From Ascarosepion bandense (taxonomy: Eukaryota; Mollusca; Cephalopoda; Sepiida; Sepiidae): a DNA stretch of 64,000 nt. The stretch spans positions 3,887,501-3,951,500 of the forward strand of contig JBBBDQ010000421.1 of the NCBI GenBank assembly GCA_037127315.1. The letters are read 5' to 3'. The notes below the pieces were generated by a model, which was not told the origin of the DNA, did not search any database, and worked only from the letters and a program-made list of their open reading frames with translations. Below are positions 10,551 through 21,624 of the stretch, piece by piece (position 1 is the first letter of the stretch; each line of letters starts with the position of its first letter). The position numbers were made by a program, and so were the translations under genes.

Positions 10551-10890
10551 TCTTATGGCCACATCACGTTAAAATATCGGTATCCCGTACGATCACCAAA
10601 GTCGAGCCTGGTTAGTACCTAGATGAGCGCTGTAAGCTTTGATGTGCGGTTATTGTAATGGATAATGACTCGGAAATGTTAAACAGAGACCCGAGTTCGA
10701 ATTCCCGTTGGGTTTATTATAGTGCAAATACCCTTGAGAAAGATATGAATCCATCTCTTCTGCCCCAGTTAATTTGTATAACTGAATCATTATTATCTGT
10801 CTCCCCCAACCCCCCAAAAAATTCTTACAATCTAAAAATACTTTCTGACTTTAAATAACGTGCAAAGGGTTGATAAGGCGTGGAAAAAAA
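10551..10890 (+). mobile_element. Composite 5S rRNA-tRNA SINE (copy 1)
   Basis: 10551-10640 aligns with 5S rRNA from its 5' end (TCTTATGGCCACATCACGTT) through the internal promoter region (ACGATCACCAAAG, then GAGCCTGGTTAGTACCTAGA) to its 3' end (GCTGTAAGCTTTG), with two internal deletions. It runs without a gap into the tRNA-like body (ATGTGCGGTTATTGTAATGG, box B-like GAGTTCGAATTCCCGTTG, AATACCCTTGAGAAAGATAT) at 10641-10770. The tail AAATTCTTACAATCTAAAAA ... GACTTTAAATAACGTGCAAA matches the other copies. 5S-headed SINEs (SINE3 type) and 5S-tRNA chimeras such as AmnSINE1 are known from vertebrates; the identification here is mine. Confidence 0.75.
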
Positions 10891-11340
10891 TCAGTCAATA
10901 AAACTCAAAAAGTATTTTTAACTTAAACCCGAAATACACTCAAACATATTGTGTGGGTGTGTGTATATATGTGTATACACGTCTCTTACACGTACATGCA
11001 CACAGATTCACAGAATCACAAATATGCAATGAGTTTAACGCTTCCAGGTTACTACATGCAGCAAACCAAACAATAGTTCCAAGCATAGAGCGGGAAATAA
11101 ATGTAAGGTACTGTTATTATTGTCAAATAAGAATCTCACAAGTCCTCAACACATTTTACTGTTCTCTTTTCTTCTTTATCTTCCTCAATCTATTCATCAT
11201 CATCGTCATTTGACAATTCAGTATTCCTATTCGGAATGTCTTTGGTACAAATAGCTTAAGCATGACTCTTTAAAATGATCCACGGCGGAGAAATCAGATC
11301 AGTGTGACTCGCTCAGCTCAGCAAGATGCAATCCTTCAAG
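10891..11340. other. No feature recognised
   Basis: Unique AT-rich sequence with a short TG/TA stretch at 10950-10980. An 86-codon frame (10953-11213 plus) has a hydrophobic low-complexity end and no resemblance to anything I know. Confidence 0.5.
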
Positions 11341-11341
11341 C

Positions 11342-11452
11342 ACTTTTTTTTTTTTTTTTTTTTTTTTTTAATCATATCACCCCGAGCAAGGCAGTAACGC
11401 CACTGATGCGCAGGGGGCTACAAGTAAGGGTAAAAAGAATGGAAAAGAGAAA
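11342..11452 (-). mobile_element. LINE 3' terminus flanking a satellite
   Basis: Poly-T (poly-A on the minus strand) at 11342-11369, then the conserved LINE terminus ATCATATCACCCCGAGCAAG ... CAGGGGGCTACAAGTAAG. This is the tail of the APE-type LINE superfamily. The 3' UTR continues into the 163-bp array, which occupies the place where the rest of the UTR should be. Confidence 0.85.
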
Positions 11453-12715
11453 GCCGAAAACCGCATCCTAAACAGGAAACAAGGGATGAGCCTCTTCACC
11501 TGTTCAATAGATGTGGGTGGAGTGTGAACCGGGCGATAGTTTAGTCTATCTACTCCAATTGAAAAAAAAAATAAAATAATAAAGGAAAAGAGTGAAAAGA
11601 TTGGAAAAGAGAAAACCGGAAACCGCATCCTAAACAGGAAACAAGGGATGAGCCTCTTCACCTGTTCAATAGATGTGGGTGGAGTGTGAACCGGGCGATA
11701 GTTTAGTCTATCTACTCCAATTGAAAAAAAAAAAATAAAATAATAAAGGAAAAGAGTGAAAAGATTGGAAAAGAGAAAAAACCGGAAACCGCATCCTAAA
11801 CAGGAAACAAGGGATGAGCCTCTTCACCTGTTCAATAGATGTGGGTGGAGTGTGAACCAGGGCGATAGTTTAGTCTATCTACTCCAATTGAAAAAAAAAA
11901 TAAAATAATAAAGGAAAAGAGTGAAAAGATTGGAAAAGAGAAAACCGGAAACCGCATCCTAAACAGGAAACAAGGGATGAGCCTCTTCACCTGTTCAATA
12001 GATGTGGGTGGAGTGTGAACCGGGCGATAGTTTAGTCTATCTACTCCAATTGAAAAAAAAAATAAAATAATAAAGGAAAAGAGTGAAAAAGATTGGAAAA
12101 GAGAAAACCGGAAACCGCATCCTAAACAGGAAACAAGGGATGAGCCTCTTCACCTGTTCAATAGATGTGGGTGGAGTGTGAACCGGGCGATAGTTTAGTC
12201 TATCTACTCCAATTGAAAAAAAAAATAAAATAATAAAGGAAAAGAGTGAAAAGATTGGAAAAGAGAAAACCGGAAACCGCATCCTAAACAGTAAACAAGG
12301 GATGAGCCTCTTCACCTGTTCAATAGATGTGGGTGGAGTGTGAACCGGGCGATAGTTTAGTCTATCTACTCCAATTGAAAAAAAATAAAATAAAATAATA
12401 AAGGAAAAGAGTGAAAAGATTGGAAAAGAGAAAACCGGAAACCGCATCCTAAACAGGAAACAAGGGATGAGCCTCTTCACCTGTTCAATAGATGTGGGTG
12501 GAGTGTGAACCGGGCGATAGTTTAGTCTATCTACTCCAATTGAAAAAAAAAAATAAAATAATAAAGGAAAAGAGTGAAAAGATTGGAAAAGAGAAAACCG
12601 GAAACCGCATCCTAAACAGGAAACAAGGGATGAGCCTCTTCACCTGTTCAATAGATGTGGGTGGAGTGTGAACCGGGCGATAGTTTAATCTATCTACTCC
12701 AATTAGTTTAATCTA
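11420..12715. repeat. 163-bp satellite, 8 units, born in a LINE 3' UTR
   Basis: The landmark GCATCCTAAACAGGAAACAA starts at 11463, 11625, 11791, 11953, 12117, 12279 (one change), 12444 and 12607, that is, at spacings of 162-166 bp. Length variation sits mainly in the A-rich run between GTCTATCTACTCCAATTG and ATAAAATAATAAAGG. On the minus strand the unit (CGCCCGGTTCACACTCCACC, then AACAGGTGAAGAGGCTCATC) matches the single-copy LINE 3' UTR at 46500-46625. The open frames on the minus strand are by-products of the repeat and I do not call them genes. Confidence 0.95.
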
Positions 12716-12835
12716 TCTACTCGGGAACCCCTTCCTAAACTAGAAACAAGGCGATCAACTCTACTCCTGTCCAAAAGAAGGGGGTGGAGTGTGAGACCTG
12801 GCGATAGAAGGTACTATCTACTCCAATTAAAAAAA
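12716..12835. repeat. Diverged satellite unit
   Basis: GGGAACCCCTTCCTAAACTA, GGGGGTGGAGTGTGAGACCT and ATCTACTCCAATTAAAAAA show a clearly diverged extra unit at the edge of the array. It marks the older end. Confidence 0.75.
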
Positions 12836-12880
12836 ATAAATATGTGACTGAAGTTAATGAAGTTTTAACTTAGTATAAGT

Positions 12881-14245
12881 CAAACCTAAATTTCATAATT
12901 AAGAACAATTTACACAAAAATTAGGCAGAAAAGATAAGAACCGAAAAAGAATAAAATAAAATAAAAAATACAAGTAAAAATAAGTAAATAAATAATTCAA
13001 AAAATAATAAAAAATAAGATCACACTGGCTAAACTCACCAAGTTGCAGGCTTGCTGACAGAAAAAAGTTAAGAAAATTTCAAAAATTATCTTCATTCTGT
13101 TTCTTCTATACAGTTCTGGAGAGTTCTGGAGAGATTAAGTTACCTTAAGCAAGCAGTAACAGACAGTAGTGTGATGGAGGGGGGAATCACCTCCAAGCCA
13201 TGTGTCCAGTTAGCAAGGGAATGACAGAGAACAATAAAAAAAAAAAAACAAAAAAAAAACATGGCCGGTCTTAGAATTCCTACATATAACCAAAACCCTA
13301 ATATACCAAACCTAAATTTCATAATTAAGAACAATTTACACAAAAATTAGGCAGAAAAGATAAGAACCGAAAAAGAATAAAATAAAATAAAAAATACAAG
13401 TAAAAATAAGTAAATAAATAATTCAAAAAATAATAAAAAATAAGATCACACTGGCTAAACTCACCAAGTTGCAGGCTTGCTGACAGAAAAAAGTTAAGAA
13501 AATTTCAAAAATTATCTTCATTCTGTTTCTTCTATACAGTTCTGGAGAGTTCTGGAGAGATTAAGTTACCTTAAGCAAGCAGTAACAGACAGTAGTGTGA
13601 TGGAGGGGGAATCACCTCCAAGCCATGTGTCCAGTTAGCAAGGGAATGACAGAGAACAATAAAAAAAAAAAACAAAAAAAAAACATGGCCGGTCTTAGAA
13701 TTCCTACATATAACCAAAACCCTAATATACCAAACCTAAATTTCATAATTAAGAACAATTTACACAAAAATTAGGCAGAAAAGATAAGAACCGAAAAAGA
13801 ATAAAATAAAATAAAAAATACAAGTAAAAATAAGTAAATAAATAATTCAAAAAATAATAAAAAATAAGATCACACTGGCTAAACTCACCAAGTTGCAGGC
13901 TTGCTGACAGAAAAAAGTTAAGAAAATTTCAAAAATTATCTTCATTCTGTTTCTTCTATACAGTTCTGGAGAGATTAAGTTACCTTAAGCAAGCAGTAAC
14001 AGACAGTAGTGTGATGGAGGGGGGAATCACCTCCGAGCCATGTGTCCAGTTAGCAAGGGAATGACAGAGAACAATAAAAAAAAAAACAAAAAAAAACATG
14101 GCCGGTCTTAGAATTCCTACATATAACCAAAACCCTAATATACCAAACCTAAATTTCATAATTAAGAACAATTTACACAAAAATTAGGCAGAAAAGATAA
14201 GAACCGAAAAAGAATAAAATAAAAGAAAAAATACAAGTAAAAATC
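12881..14245. repeat. ~420-bp tandem repeat, 3.2 units
   Basis: CAAACCTAAATTTCATAATT begins units at 12881, 13307, 13731 and 14144, giving periods of 426, 424 and 413 bp. The differences are in poly-A runs and in a GAGTTCTGGA duplication present in the first two units and absent in the third. The last unit breaks off near 14245. A minus-strand frame (MCKLFLIMKFRFGILGFW) recurs in units 1 and 3, but it is mostly hydrophobic low complexity and follows the repeat, so I do not call a gene. Confidence 0.95.
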
Positions 14246-14723
14246 GATGTAATTAAAGGAACTCGCTCGCGGCTGTTTTGTGTCAGGGAAATTACTTCTT
14301 CCTAGGAACATATCGGAAATGTCCTGTCCATTGTGCTTTCAAAGAATCTTCATAGCAATTCTCGAAGAAAGCAGATGCACCTCGATGGCCACTGGGGGTT
14401 TTAGAAAAAGAAAGAAAGTTCCTCACATATCTGCAAGTACAGGGTGATTGAAAACTAACTCCTTATTTTGTATATGAGTGACCAGCCAACAATTCTAACT
14501 TAAAACCCTGTGATGTTTTTTCTTCAGAGTTGGTTAATGTCTATATTGCCGAACCAAGATTTCAGAATAACTAGAAAAACGTAATAAAAATCCTATTCCT
14601 TCCATACTATAAAAGATCCTAAGCGGCTCTAGAATTTGGGAGCAAAATCATATCGCTTTTTAAATAAATCCTGATGCAAAACGTTTTCTTCTTATATTCA
14701 TTTATTGTCAAAATTATACTTAA
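14246..14723. other. No feature recognised
   Basis: Unique sequence of ordinary complexity between the 420-bp array and a Helitron. GCAAGTACAGGGTGATTGAA near 14435 recalls DNA-transposon ends of ACAGGGTG type, but I find no matching partner end. Confidence 0.45.
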
Positions 14724-15422
14724 CTCGCAGTATAGCCCGGCGTTGCTCGTGTGTAATGAAATCTTTAAAACTAATCCATGGTCCTGGAGCTCAGACTCTT
14801 TGGACGTTGGCACGAAATACTAAAAAGCAATAGTTGTTTCCAGTTAAAGCGAAACCGTAGGCTGAAAGAAAAATGAATGGATGTAAGTCAAATTTTGATT
14901 TCCTGGTATCGATATCAAATAAGTTTTTTTCGTCGTAAACTGAATTTTGAAGGCTAAATAAGTCCTCTGAGTAAATGCTATCATGGCTGAGACTAAGAAC
15001 TACAATTAAACCTACTTAGAGCCAAACCCGAAGCAAAAACTAAACTAAAAGGGCTGAAAAAATACAGACATACAGGCAGATAAACAGACACACACACAAA
15101 CATCTTGCCTTTTGTATATATATATATATATATATATATTATCGATTTTCTGCACTATTGTAAGAACTGCAACCTTGAAATTTCTGAATATCGTTTCTTA
15201 TGTCTTTGTCTATGAGTGTATCAAATTTGACCACATCCGAGTTTTTCGATTATTGATTTTTGATATTTATCGCCGGTATCTCGACACAAAACCTAGCTAA
15301 GAACACTCGCAGACGCTTTAGTACAACTGTGTAAGTTTTCGAGAAAATCGGTTCAGCCGTTTCGGAGTAACGAACACACACGCACACACACAGACACAGT
15401 TCCACTTATAAATAAGTTTAGA
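14724..15422 (-). mobile_element. Non-autonomous Helitron, full length (copy 3)
   Basis: The minus-strand start is A|TCTAAACTTATTTATAAG at 15422. The end is the hairpin region ACACGAGCAACGCCGGGC, then TATACTG and CGAG at 14727-14724. One base of the hairpin and one of CTRR are mutated. An internal (TA)n at 15114-15140 marks the junction of the two halves shared by all copies. The subterminal AACGGCTGAACCGATTTTCT is conserved. No ORF. Confidence 0.78.
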
Positions 15423-15429
15423 TAAATAA

Positions 15430-18195
15430 ATTAAAAGTATTTTAAAACGCAAAGTTACTTTTCAATCACTCTTTATATTGACAAATTTTATGAGTTAAAT
15501 TCTTTGGTTACTACTGCAATACTAGAATCTTTCCTTAAATTTCACTGAGAATGTTTTTAAATTGATACTTAGAAAATAAATTGACAACTTGTATTAGTTA
15601 AGTTCATTAGTTACTATTTCTACTGCCAAACAGAAACTGTTTCTTAAATTTCATTAAGAATTTTTTAGATTAATACTTAAAAATTAAAATGTTTTCACAT
15701 TTCATGTGTTAACTTTTTCGGTTGCGACTGCAAAACTTAAACTGTTTCTTACATTTCACTGAGAATTTATTTAAATTAACACTTAAAAAATAAAATATTG
15801 ACGAATTTCATGAGTTAAATTCATTGCCTACAAAACTAGAAATGTTCTTTTTTAATTTCACTGGGAAATTATTAAAATGACAAATTTTATGAGTTACATT
15901 CATTGGTTACTAATGAGAAACTAGAACTGTTACTAAAATTTCACTAAGAAATTGTTTAAATTAATACTTAAAAATCAAGACAAATTTTATGGGTTCAATT
16001 CATTGGTTACTACTGCCAAACTGAAACTGTTTCTTGATTTTCACTGGGAATTTATTTAAATTAATACTCAAGAAATAAAATATAGACAACTTCTTAAATT
16101 GCAGTGGGAAATTATTTTAATTATTGTATAAAAAATAAAATGAAAAATTACATCAGTTCCATTCATCGTTTACTACTGCTAAACTGGAACTGTTTCTTAA
16201 ATTTCACTGATAATTTATTTAAACTAATATTTAAAAAACATTGATAAATTTTATAGTTGAAATTCATTGTTCGCTACAGCCAAACTGGCACTCTTACTTA
16301 ATATTCAGAGATAAATTATTTAAATTATAATTTCAAAAATTAAAATGACAAGTTTCATGAGTTAAATTCATCGTTTACTACTGTTAAAAGTGGAATTGTT
16401 TATTGATTTTTAATGAGAATTTATTTAAAATATTTGAAAAAGGGATAAATGTCATGGGATAATTTATTTGGTTATTGCTGTTAAACTGGAACTGCTTCTA
16501 AAATTTTACTGAGAAATTATTTAAATTAATGTTTAAAAAATATAATATTCACAAAATTAATGAGTGAAATTCATTGTTTACTACCGCTAAACTGGATTTT
16601 TTTCTTAAATTCCACTGAGAAAATGTTTACATTAATATTAAAAAATAAAATGACTGACTTTATGAGTTTAATTTATTTGTCACTACTACAAAACTAGCAC
16701 TGTTACTAAAATTTCAGAGGGAAGTTTTTGAATTCATAATTCAAAACTAAAATTACAAATTTAATGAGTTAAGTTCATCAGTAACTACAGCGGAAATGGA
16801 TCTGTTTTCTAATTTTACTGAAAAATTATTTAAACTAAAACTTAAGAAATAAATTGACAAGTTTTATGAGTTAAGTTCATCGATTACTGCTGCCAAACCG
16901 GAACTGTTTCTTAAATTTCACTGGGAATTTATTCAAGTTAATACTTAATAACACAAATGACCAAATCCATGTGTTAAATTCATTGGTTACTACTGCCAAA
17001 ATGGAAATGTTTCTCGGTATTCTCTGAAAATTTATTTAAATCAATATTCTTTTTTAAATGACAAATTTCATTAAGTAAATTATTAGGTTACTACTGTCAA
17101 ACTGGAAATGTTTCTTGAATTTCATTGAGAATTTATTCAAAATCATACTTAAAAAATAAAATGACAAATTTTATGAGTTAAATTCATCGATTACTACTGC
17201 CAGTCTGGAACTGTTGCATAAATTTCAATGAGAGTTTATTTAAATTATTACTTTAAAAAAATGACAAGTTTCATGAGGTAAATTCATCAGTTACAACTTC
17301 CAAACTGGAACTGTTTTTTTTTAATTTACTGAGAATTTATTTAAATTAATACTTAAAAAATGAAATATCGTCACATTTCATAAGTTAAATTCTTTAGTTA
17401 GTACTGCCAAACTAGAACTGTTTCTTAAATTTTACTAAGAATTTTTTTAACTAATGTTTAAAAAATTAAATATTGGCAAATTTAATGAATTAAACTCATT
17501 GCTTGCTACTGTGAAACTAAAACTGTTTCTAAACTTTTACTGAGAAATTATTTAAATCAATACTTTAAAATTTCACGAGGTAAATTATTCAGTTACTACT
17601 GTGAAACTGAAACTGTTTCTTAAATTTCGTTGAGAATTCATTTAAATTAATGCTTAAAAAATAAAATGGCAAATTTCATGAGTTACATTCATTGGTTACT
17701 ACTGCGAAACTAGAACTGTTACTAAAATCTCACGGAGAAATTATTTAAATTATTAATTAAAAAAAATAAAATGACACATTTCAAGTGTTTAGTTTATTGG
17801 TTACTAATGTTAAACTGGAGCTGTTTGTTAATTTTCATTGAAAAATTATCTCAATTAATACTTAAAAATAAAATAACAAATTTCATGAGTTAATTTCATC
17901 AGTTACTACTGCCAAACTGGAACTGTTTTATATATATATATATATATATTTTACTGAGAACTCATTTAAATTAATACTTAAAAAATAGAATATTGTCAAA
18001 TTTCTTAAGTTAAATTCTGTGGTTGCTATTGTGAAACTGGTACTGTTTCTTAAATTTTATTAAGAATTTATTTAAATTAACATTTAAAAATTAATATTGA
18101 GAAATTTCATGAGTTATATTCATTGTTTATTTCTGCCAAGCTGGAACTCTTTCTTAAATTTCACTGAGGATTTATTAAAATTTATGCTTAAAATT
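15430..18195 (+). repeat. Old ~102-bp satellite, about 27 units
   Basis: The degenerate unit TTCATTGGTTACTACTGCCA, AACTGGAACTGTTTCTTAAA, TTTCACTGAGAATTTATTTA, AATTAATACTTAAAAAATAA, AATGACAAATTTCATGAGTT recurs about every 102 bp; for example the TACTACTG-type landmark is near 16883, 16985, 17088 and 17190. I count about 27 units. Divergence between neighbours is often 20-30 percent by eye, so the array is old, yet its phase is nearly unbroken. A TA run at 17931-17950 interrupts one unit. No coding and no link to the LINE tails was found. Confidence 0.9.
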
Positions 18196-18454
18196 CAAAA
18201 TAGTGTCAAGATAAATATAACATAAAAACACGATTAGTTTAATTGTCGGGATAATTTGAGGGAAATGTGAAAGACGAGAAAGATAACACTAAAATTACAA
18301 CCAATATTGTATTGTCTTAGCAAAAACTATTTAGGGAAGATATATAAAAAACAAGTGAATGTATGTATATAAAGATGTATTTAATTTACCTCTTTTTATA
18401 TTCAGTTTGGTTTTTAATGTGCTATTAAATATCTGATTGGTTGATTGATTGATT

Positions 18455-18720
18455 TGTTTTCTATGGCTTATCAGCTTATTACAGATTATTTCAAGCCAGA
18501 AAATATTTTTGTAGATTGTAAGAATTTTGGGGGTAGATGATAATGATTTTGATACAAGGCTTGTTTATTGACTCATATATAGCTTTAGGATAAGTGGATT
18601 CATGTCATTCCTAAGGGTATTTGCGCGTAGGTAAATATAACAAACACAGTGGGGATTATAAGTCAGATCTTCGATTAACCTTTCTGGGCCATTATCAATT
18701 ACGCCACCTGCATATCTGTG
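18455..18720 (-). mobile_element. Composite SINE, tRNA body and tail (copy 2)
   Basis: On the minus strand, GCAGGTGGCGTAATTGATAA and the block GCGCAAATACCCTTAGGAAT correspond to the tRNA-like body, followed by the family tail (AAAATTCTTACAATCTACAA). The 5S head expected directly upstream is instead found about 490 bp away at 19215-19333, next to a second fragment of the body edge (CCACAATATCC). The copy seems to have been split by an insertion. Confidence 0.6.
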
Positions 18721-19204
18721 ACAAAATAAACTGAAAACAGCAACTGAATTGTGGCTCTCCCAGCTGGTATTCCAAGCAAGTCTTTCCTTCTTGAGCTCTG
18801 TCTCAAAATCTCACTGACATACGTTTCAGCCAGCAACTGTGAACGTTTTTGTTTTGTTTTGTTTTGTTGTGTTGTGTTTTTTTTTTTTTTTTTTTTTTTC
18901 TCCCTCACTGGGAAAAATTCGTTGCTTTTATATCTGTCCATGTACCCATAATCCATTTGCGTCTTCCTGTTATCCCATCATGCATTGCACATTTTTAGTG
19001 TATAAAAATGCAACGCAAGTCCCCCCTCATTCTTTTACATTATCTGGCCGAGGACGGATTACGTCGGAGCGGTAAGTGCTTTTTCTTTTAACTTCATTTT
19101 AGCTGCAGTTGCTTTACACGCTAAGCAAATACGGGCTCTCTTTTGGCGGGGACAAAGCAATTCGCAAACAGTAGTGCTAGTCCCAGGTTGTATCTCATGT
19201 CTGC
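18721..19204. other. Insert splitting a composite SINE
   Basis: Contains GTTTTGTTTTGTTTTG then poly-T at 18840-18900 and, on the plus strand, TATAAAAATGCAACGCAAGT near 19002, followed about 70 bases later by GGAGCGGTAAGTGCTTTT, which resembles a TATA box and a strong 5' splice site. I see no coding exon. It may be an inserted promoter/leader fragment or chance. Confidence 0.35.
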
Positions 19205-19214
19205 CACAATATCC

Positions 19215-19333
19215 AAGCTTACAGCACCTGCTATTCCCAAACGATCACCCATCTAGGTACTGATCAGAATTGACGTTGCTTAACTTCGGTGATAGTACGG
19301 GAACCGGTTTTTTCAAAATGATATGTCCATAGA
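19215..19333 (-). pseudogene. 5S rRNA-like SINE head (copy 2)
   Basis: On the minus strand it reads GTCTATGGACATATCATTTT, then GTACTATCACCGAAGTTAAG and CTGATCAGTACCTAGATGGG, GATCGTTTGGGAATAGCAGG, TGCTGTAAGCTTGG. This is the whole length of a 5S rRNA with scattered substitutions, including the internal promoter. It is too diverged in the 5' third to be a working 5S gene and is adjacent to SINE body sequence, so it is a SINE head. Confidence 0.8.
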
Positions 19334-20304
19334 CCTGAAGATTCGGGAGTATTTTCCCTCAAATCTATACTAAATAGCAAGAAATGTATTTAGAAAATGA
19401 TCGTAGCTCTGAAAGAATATCAATACAATATTCACTAGTAAATAAAAAAAAGAATTGTTCTTAGTTCCACTGTAAATAAACTTCAAAGGTTTGATATAAA
19501 AATATCAATTACGTTGATTAAGAATTTCTTGTTGTACTGTAAAAGTTAGCATTTGCATGCTATTCTGTTTTTATGATATAACGTAATCTTCTGAGAACTA
19601 AGAAGTTTCATGAAAGGAAGTGAGATACGTCTTGTCATTATGGTATTCGAAAGAGTTAAAAAAAATTAAGAGAGGGTTAGTTCTACTTTCTTCTGATCAA
19701 CTGTTGCACCCAACTCGTAACCAAAATAATACCTAATTGCAATCCTCCAACGCTTTCTGCTGCTCCATATTTGCAATCTACAGAAGTTTAAGGTTACTTC
19801 TAACTGATAACACTCTAACTAACCTCCAGTAGAAAAGTCACGACGAGATATCCTCCGACAACGCTGCAAATCTACACTGATAATTCCACCACCCCAGTAC
19901 AATTCTTTTTGGTTTAAATTCAGAGATTCTTTAAAAACAAAATATTTTTTATTATGAATTCTGACGTTTCAAGAAAATTGTCCATTCACGTTTCAACCAG
20001 ACGTAATTTCGTTTAAATCGTCTAATCTAACAAGCATCAATTCATTAACCAGTTGGAATCCTCAAAAATTTACAAATTATATATAGATATTGGCTTAGGA
20101 TGTATGGGTAGCTTACTTTTTTACTGGTGCGCAGAATGGAATCAGAAAACCAAATTCTGATTCTGATACAAAAAAATAAAGTTAAGTCTTTCACTGTTCA
20201 GAAAGGCATGAATCTATCTATTCTTCTTCCAACTAAGAGTTAAGTAACAGAGTAAACTGAACTCTAACTTTCAGAGAAAGAAAATTCTGAATTTGAAAAA
20301 TGGT
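19334..20304. other. Unique AT-rich sequence
   Basis: No gene recognised. The first 150 bp after the 5S head (with GATCGTAGCTCTGAAAGAAT) weakly resemble the sequence beyond the 5S head of the next copy at 20690-20850. The two SINE copies may therefore belong to an old local duplication. Confidence 0.4.
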
Positions 20305-20690
20305 TGATTTGATTTTTACGGTTTATCAACGTTTTGCAGTTTATTTAAAGCCAGGAAATATTTTTAGATTGTAAGAATTTTGGAGAGATAATAGTGATTT
20401 ACTAATACAAGTTCTATTAATTAACCCTTAAGTGGAGGAAAGAAAAGGTGGAGTCATACCTTTCCCAAGGGTATTTGTGCGTATGTGAATATAACGAACC
20501 CAACTGGAATATGAACTCAGCTCTCCAATTTCCACTTCCGAACCTTTATCCATTACACTACCTCAACATCCAAACTTACAGTATCTGATATTCCCAATTG
20601 ATCACTCATCTCAGTACTGACTAGGTTCAACGTTGCACAACTTCACTGATCATACGTGTTTAAACATGATGTGGCCGTAAGCCTTAAAAT
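20305..20690 (-). mobile_element. Composite 5S rRNA-tRNA SINE (copy 3)
   Basis: The minus-strand order is 5S head 20685-20572 (GGCTTACGGCCACATCATGT, CCTAGTCAGTACTGAGATGA, TCAATTGGGAATATCAGATA, CTGTAAGTTT), tRNA-like body 20571-20458 (GGATGTTGAGGTAGTGTAAT, GAGTTCATATTCCAGTTGGG, CAAATACCCTTGGGAAAGGT) and tail to 20305 (AAAATTCTTACAATCTAAAA). The head joins the body with no spacer, exactly as in copy 1, so the fusion belongs to the family. Confidence 0.8.
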
Positions 20691-21088
20691 GTGGAGATGT
20701 CAAAGGGAACCGCTCTATATATTTCTGAAGAACTTATACTAATTTCCATATAATAAAGAAAAATGGAATTCGTGGAGATCTATGATCATCTACATTCTGA
20801 AGTTAGATGGCATTTAAAAGAATAGATTTGCTTAACGAACTTGCTATAGATATTTTTTGTTGTAACTTTTAACATAAGAGTGCGACACACAAGATAATGA
20901 AGAGATTGGGGCAAAGATTGGTTATATGTTCAATCTCCTCGCACCGGTTTCTTTCGGAATCTAGGAACACATCACTCCCTCAGAAGTGTTCTGGGTGACC
21001 GGCTTTAAGGGCGCGAATGGGTCAACAGTTAATAGCCCGAGGAATGGCCTCAATTGCAGTAGTTGTTCACTTTCGACCTTGAGAAAAA
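20691..21088. other. No feature recognised
   Basis: Unique. GC-richer stretch at 20985-21060 (GGTGACCGGCTTTAAGGGCG) without coding or RNA resemblance that I can name. Confidence 0.45.
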
Positions 21089-21384
21089 TCTAAACTTATT
21101 TATAAATGTAACTGTGTGTGTGTGTGTGTGTGTCCGTTACCTATAGACTCCGAAACGGCTGAACCGATTTTCTTGAAAATTTACACAGTTGTACTATAAG
21201 CATCTGCGAGTGTTCTTAGCTAGGTTTTGTGTTGAGGTACCCCCGATAAATATCGAAAAAATCTGGTTATAGAAGGAGTGATCCGACCGATTTTAATCAA
21301 ATTTGATACATTCATAGACAAAGACATAAGAAACGATATTCAGAAGTTTCAAGGTTGCAGTTCTTACAATAGTGCAGAAAATTG

Positions 21385-21425
<41 letters not shown>

Positions 21426-21428
21426 CAA
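21089..21428 (+). mobile_element. Helitron 5' half (copy 4)
   Basis: Begins A|TCTAAACTTATTTATAAATG at 21089, passes the TG microsatellite and GAACCGATTTTCTTGAAAAT, and stops after the internal (TA)n at AAGGCAAGA near 21428. The hairpin and CTAG end are absent. Orientation is opposite to most other copies here. Confidence 0.75.
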
Positions 21429-21624
21429 GAAGTAGAAGACGAAGAAGTAGAAGACGAAGAAGAAGCAAAAGAAAAAGAAGAAAAAGAAGTAGAAGAAAAA
21501 GGATAAAAAGAAAAAGAAAGGACTGGCTGTCAATTGTAGGAAGTGTGAATATATATTCTTTAGCAAGATATACAGCCCAAGATGATATCTATGCATTGAG
21601 ACATCAAAATCAAACAATTACAGA

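Noticed and set aside
12037..12480. 147-codon minus-strand frame (repeated MKRLIPCFLFRMRF)
   Set aside because: It follows the satellite unit and is broken wherever the A run changes length; the unit is LINE 3' UTR.
13140..14180. Two 66-67-codon minus-strand frames starting MCKLFLIMKF
   Set aside because: They recur only because the 420-bp unit is repeated; they are hydrophobic and poly-Phe-rich, with no coding signal.
19215..19333. Functional 5S rRNA gene
   Set aside because: Substitutions and context next to SINE body show a SINE head or pseudogene; all four 5S-like pieces are diverged or truncated.
21312..21617. 101-codon minus-strand frame rich in Phe and Tyr
   Set aside because: Translation of an AGAAGAAG purine tract and a TA microsatellite.
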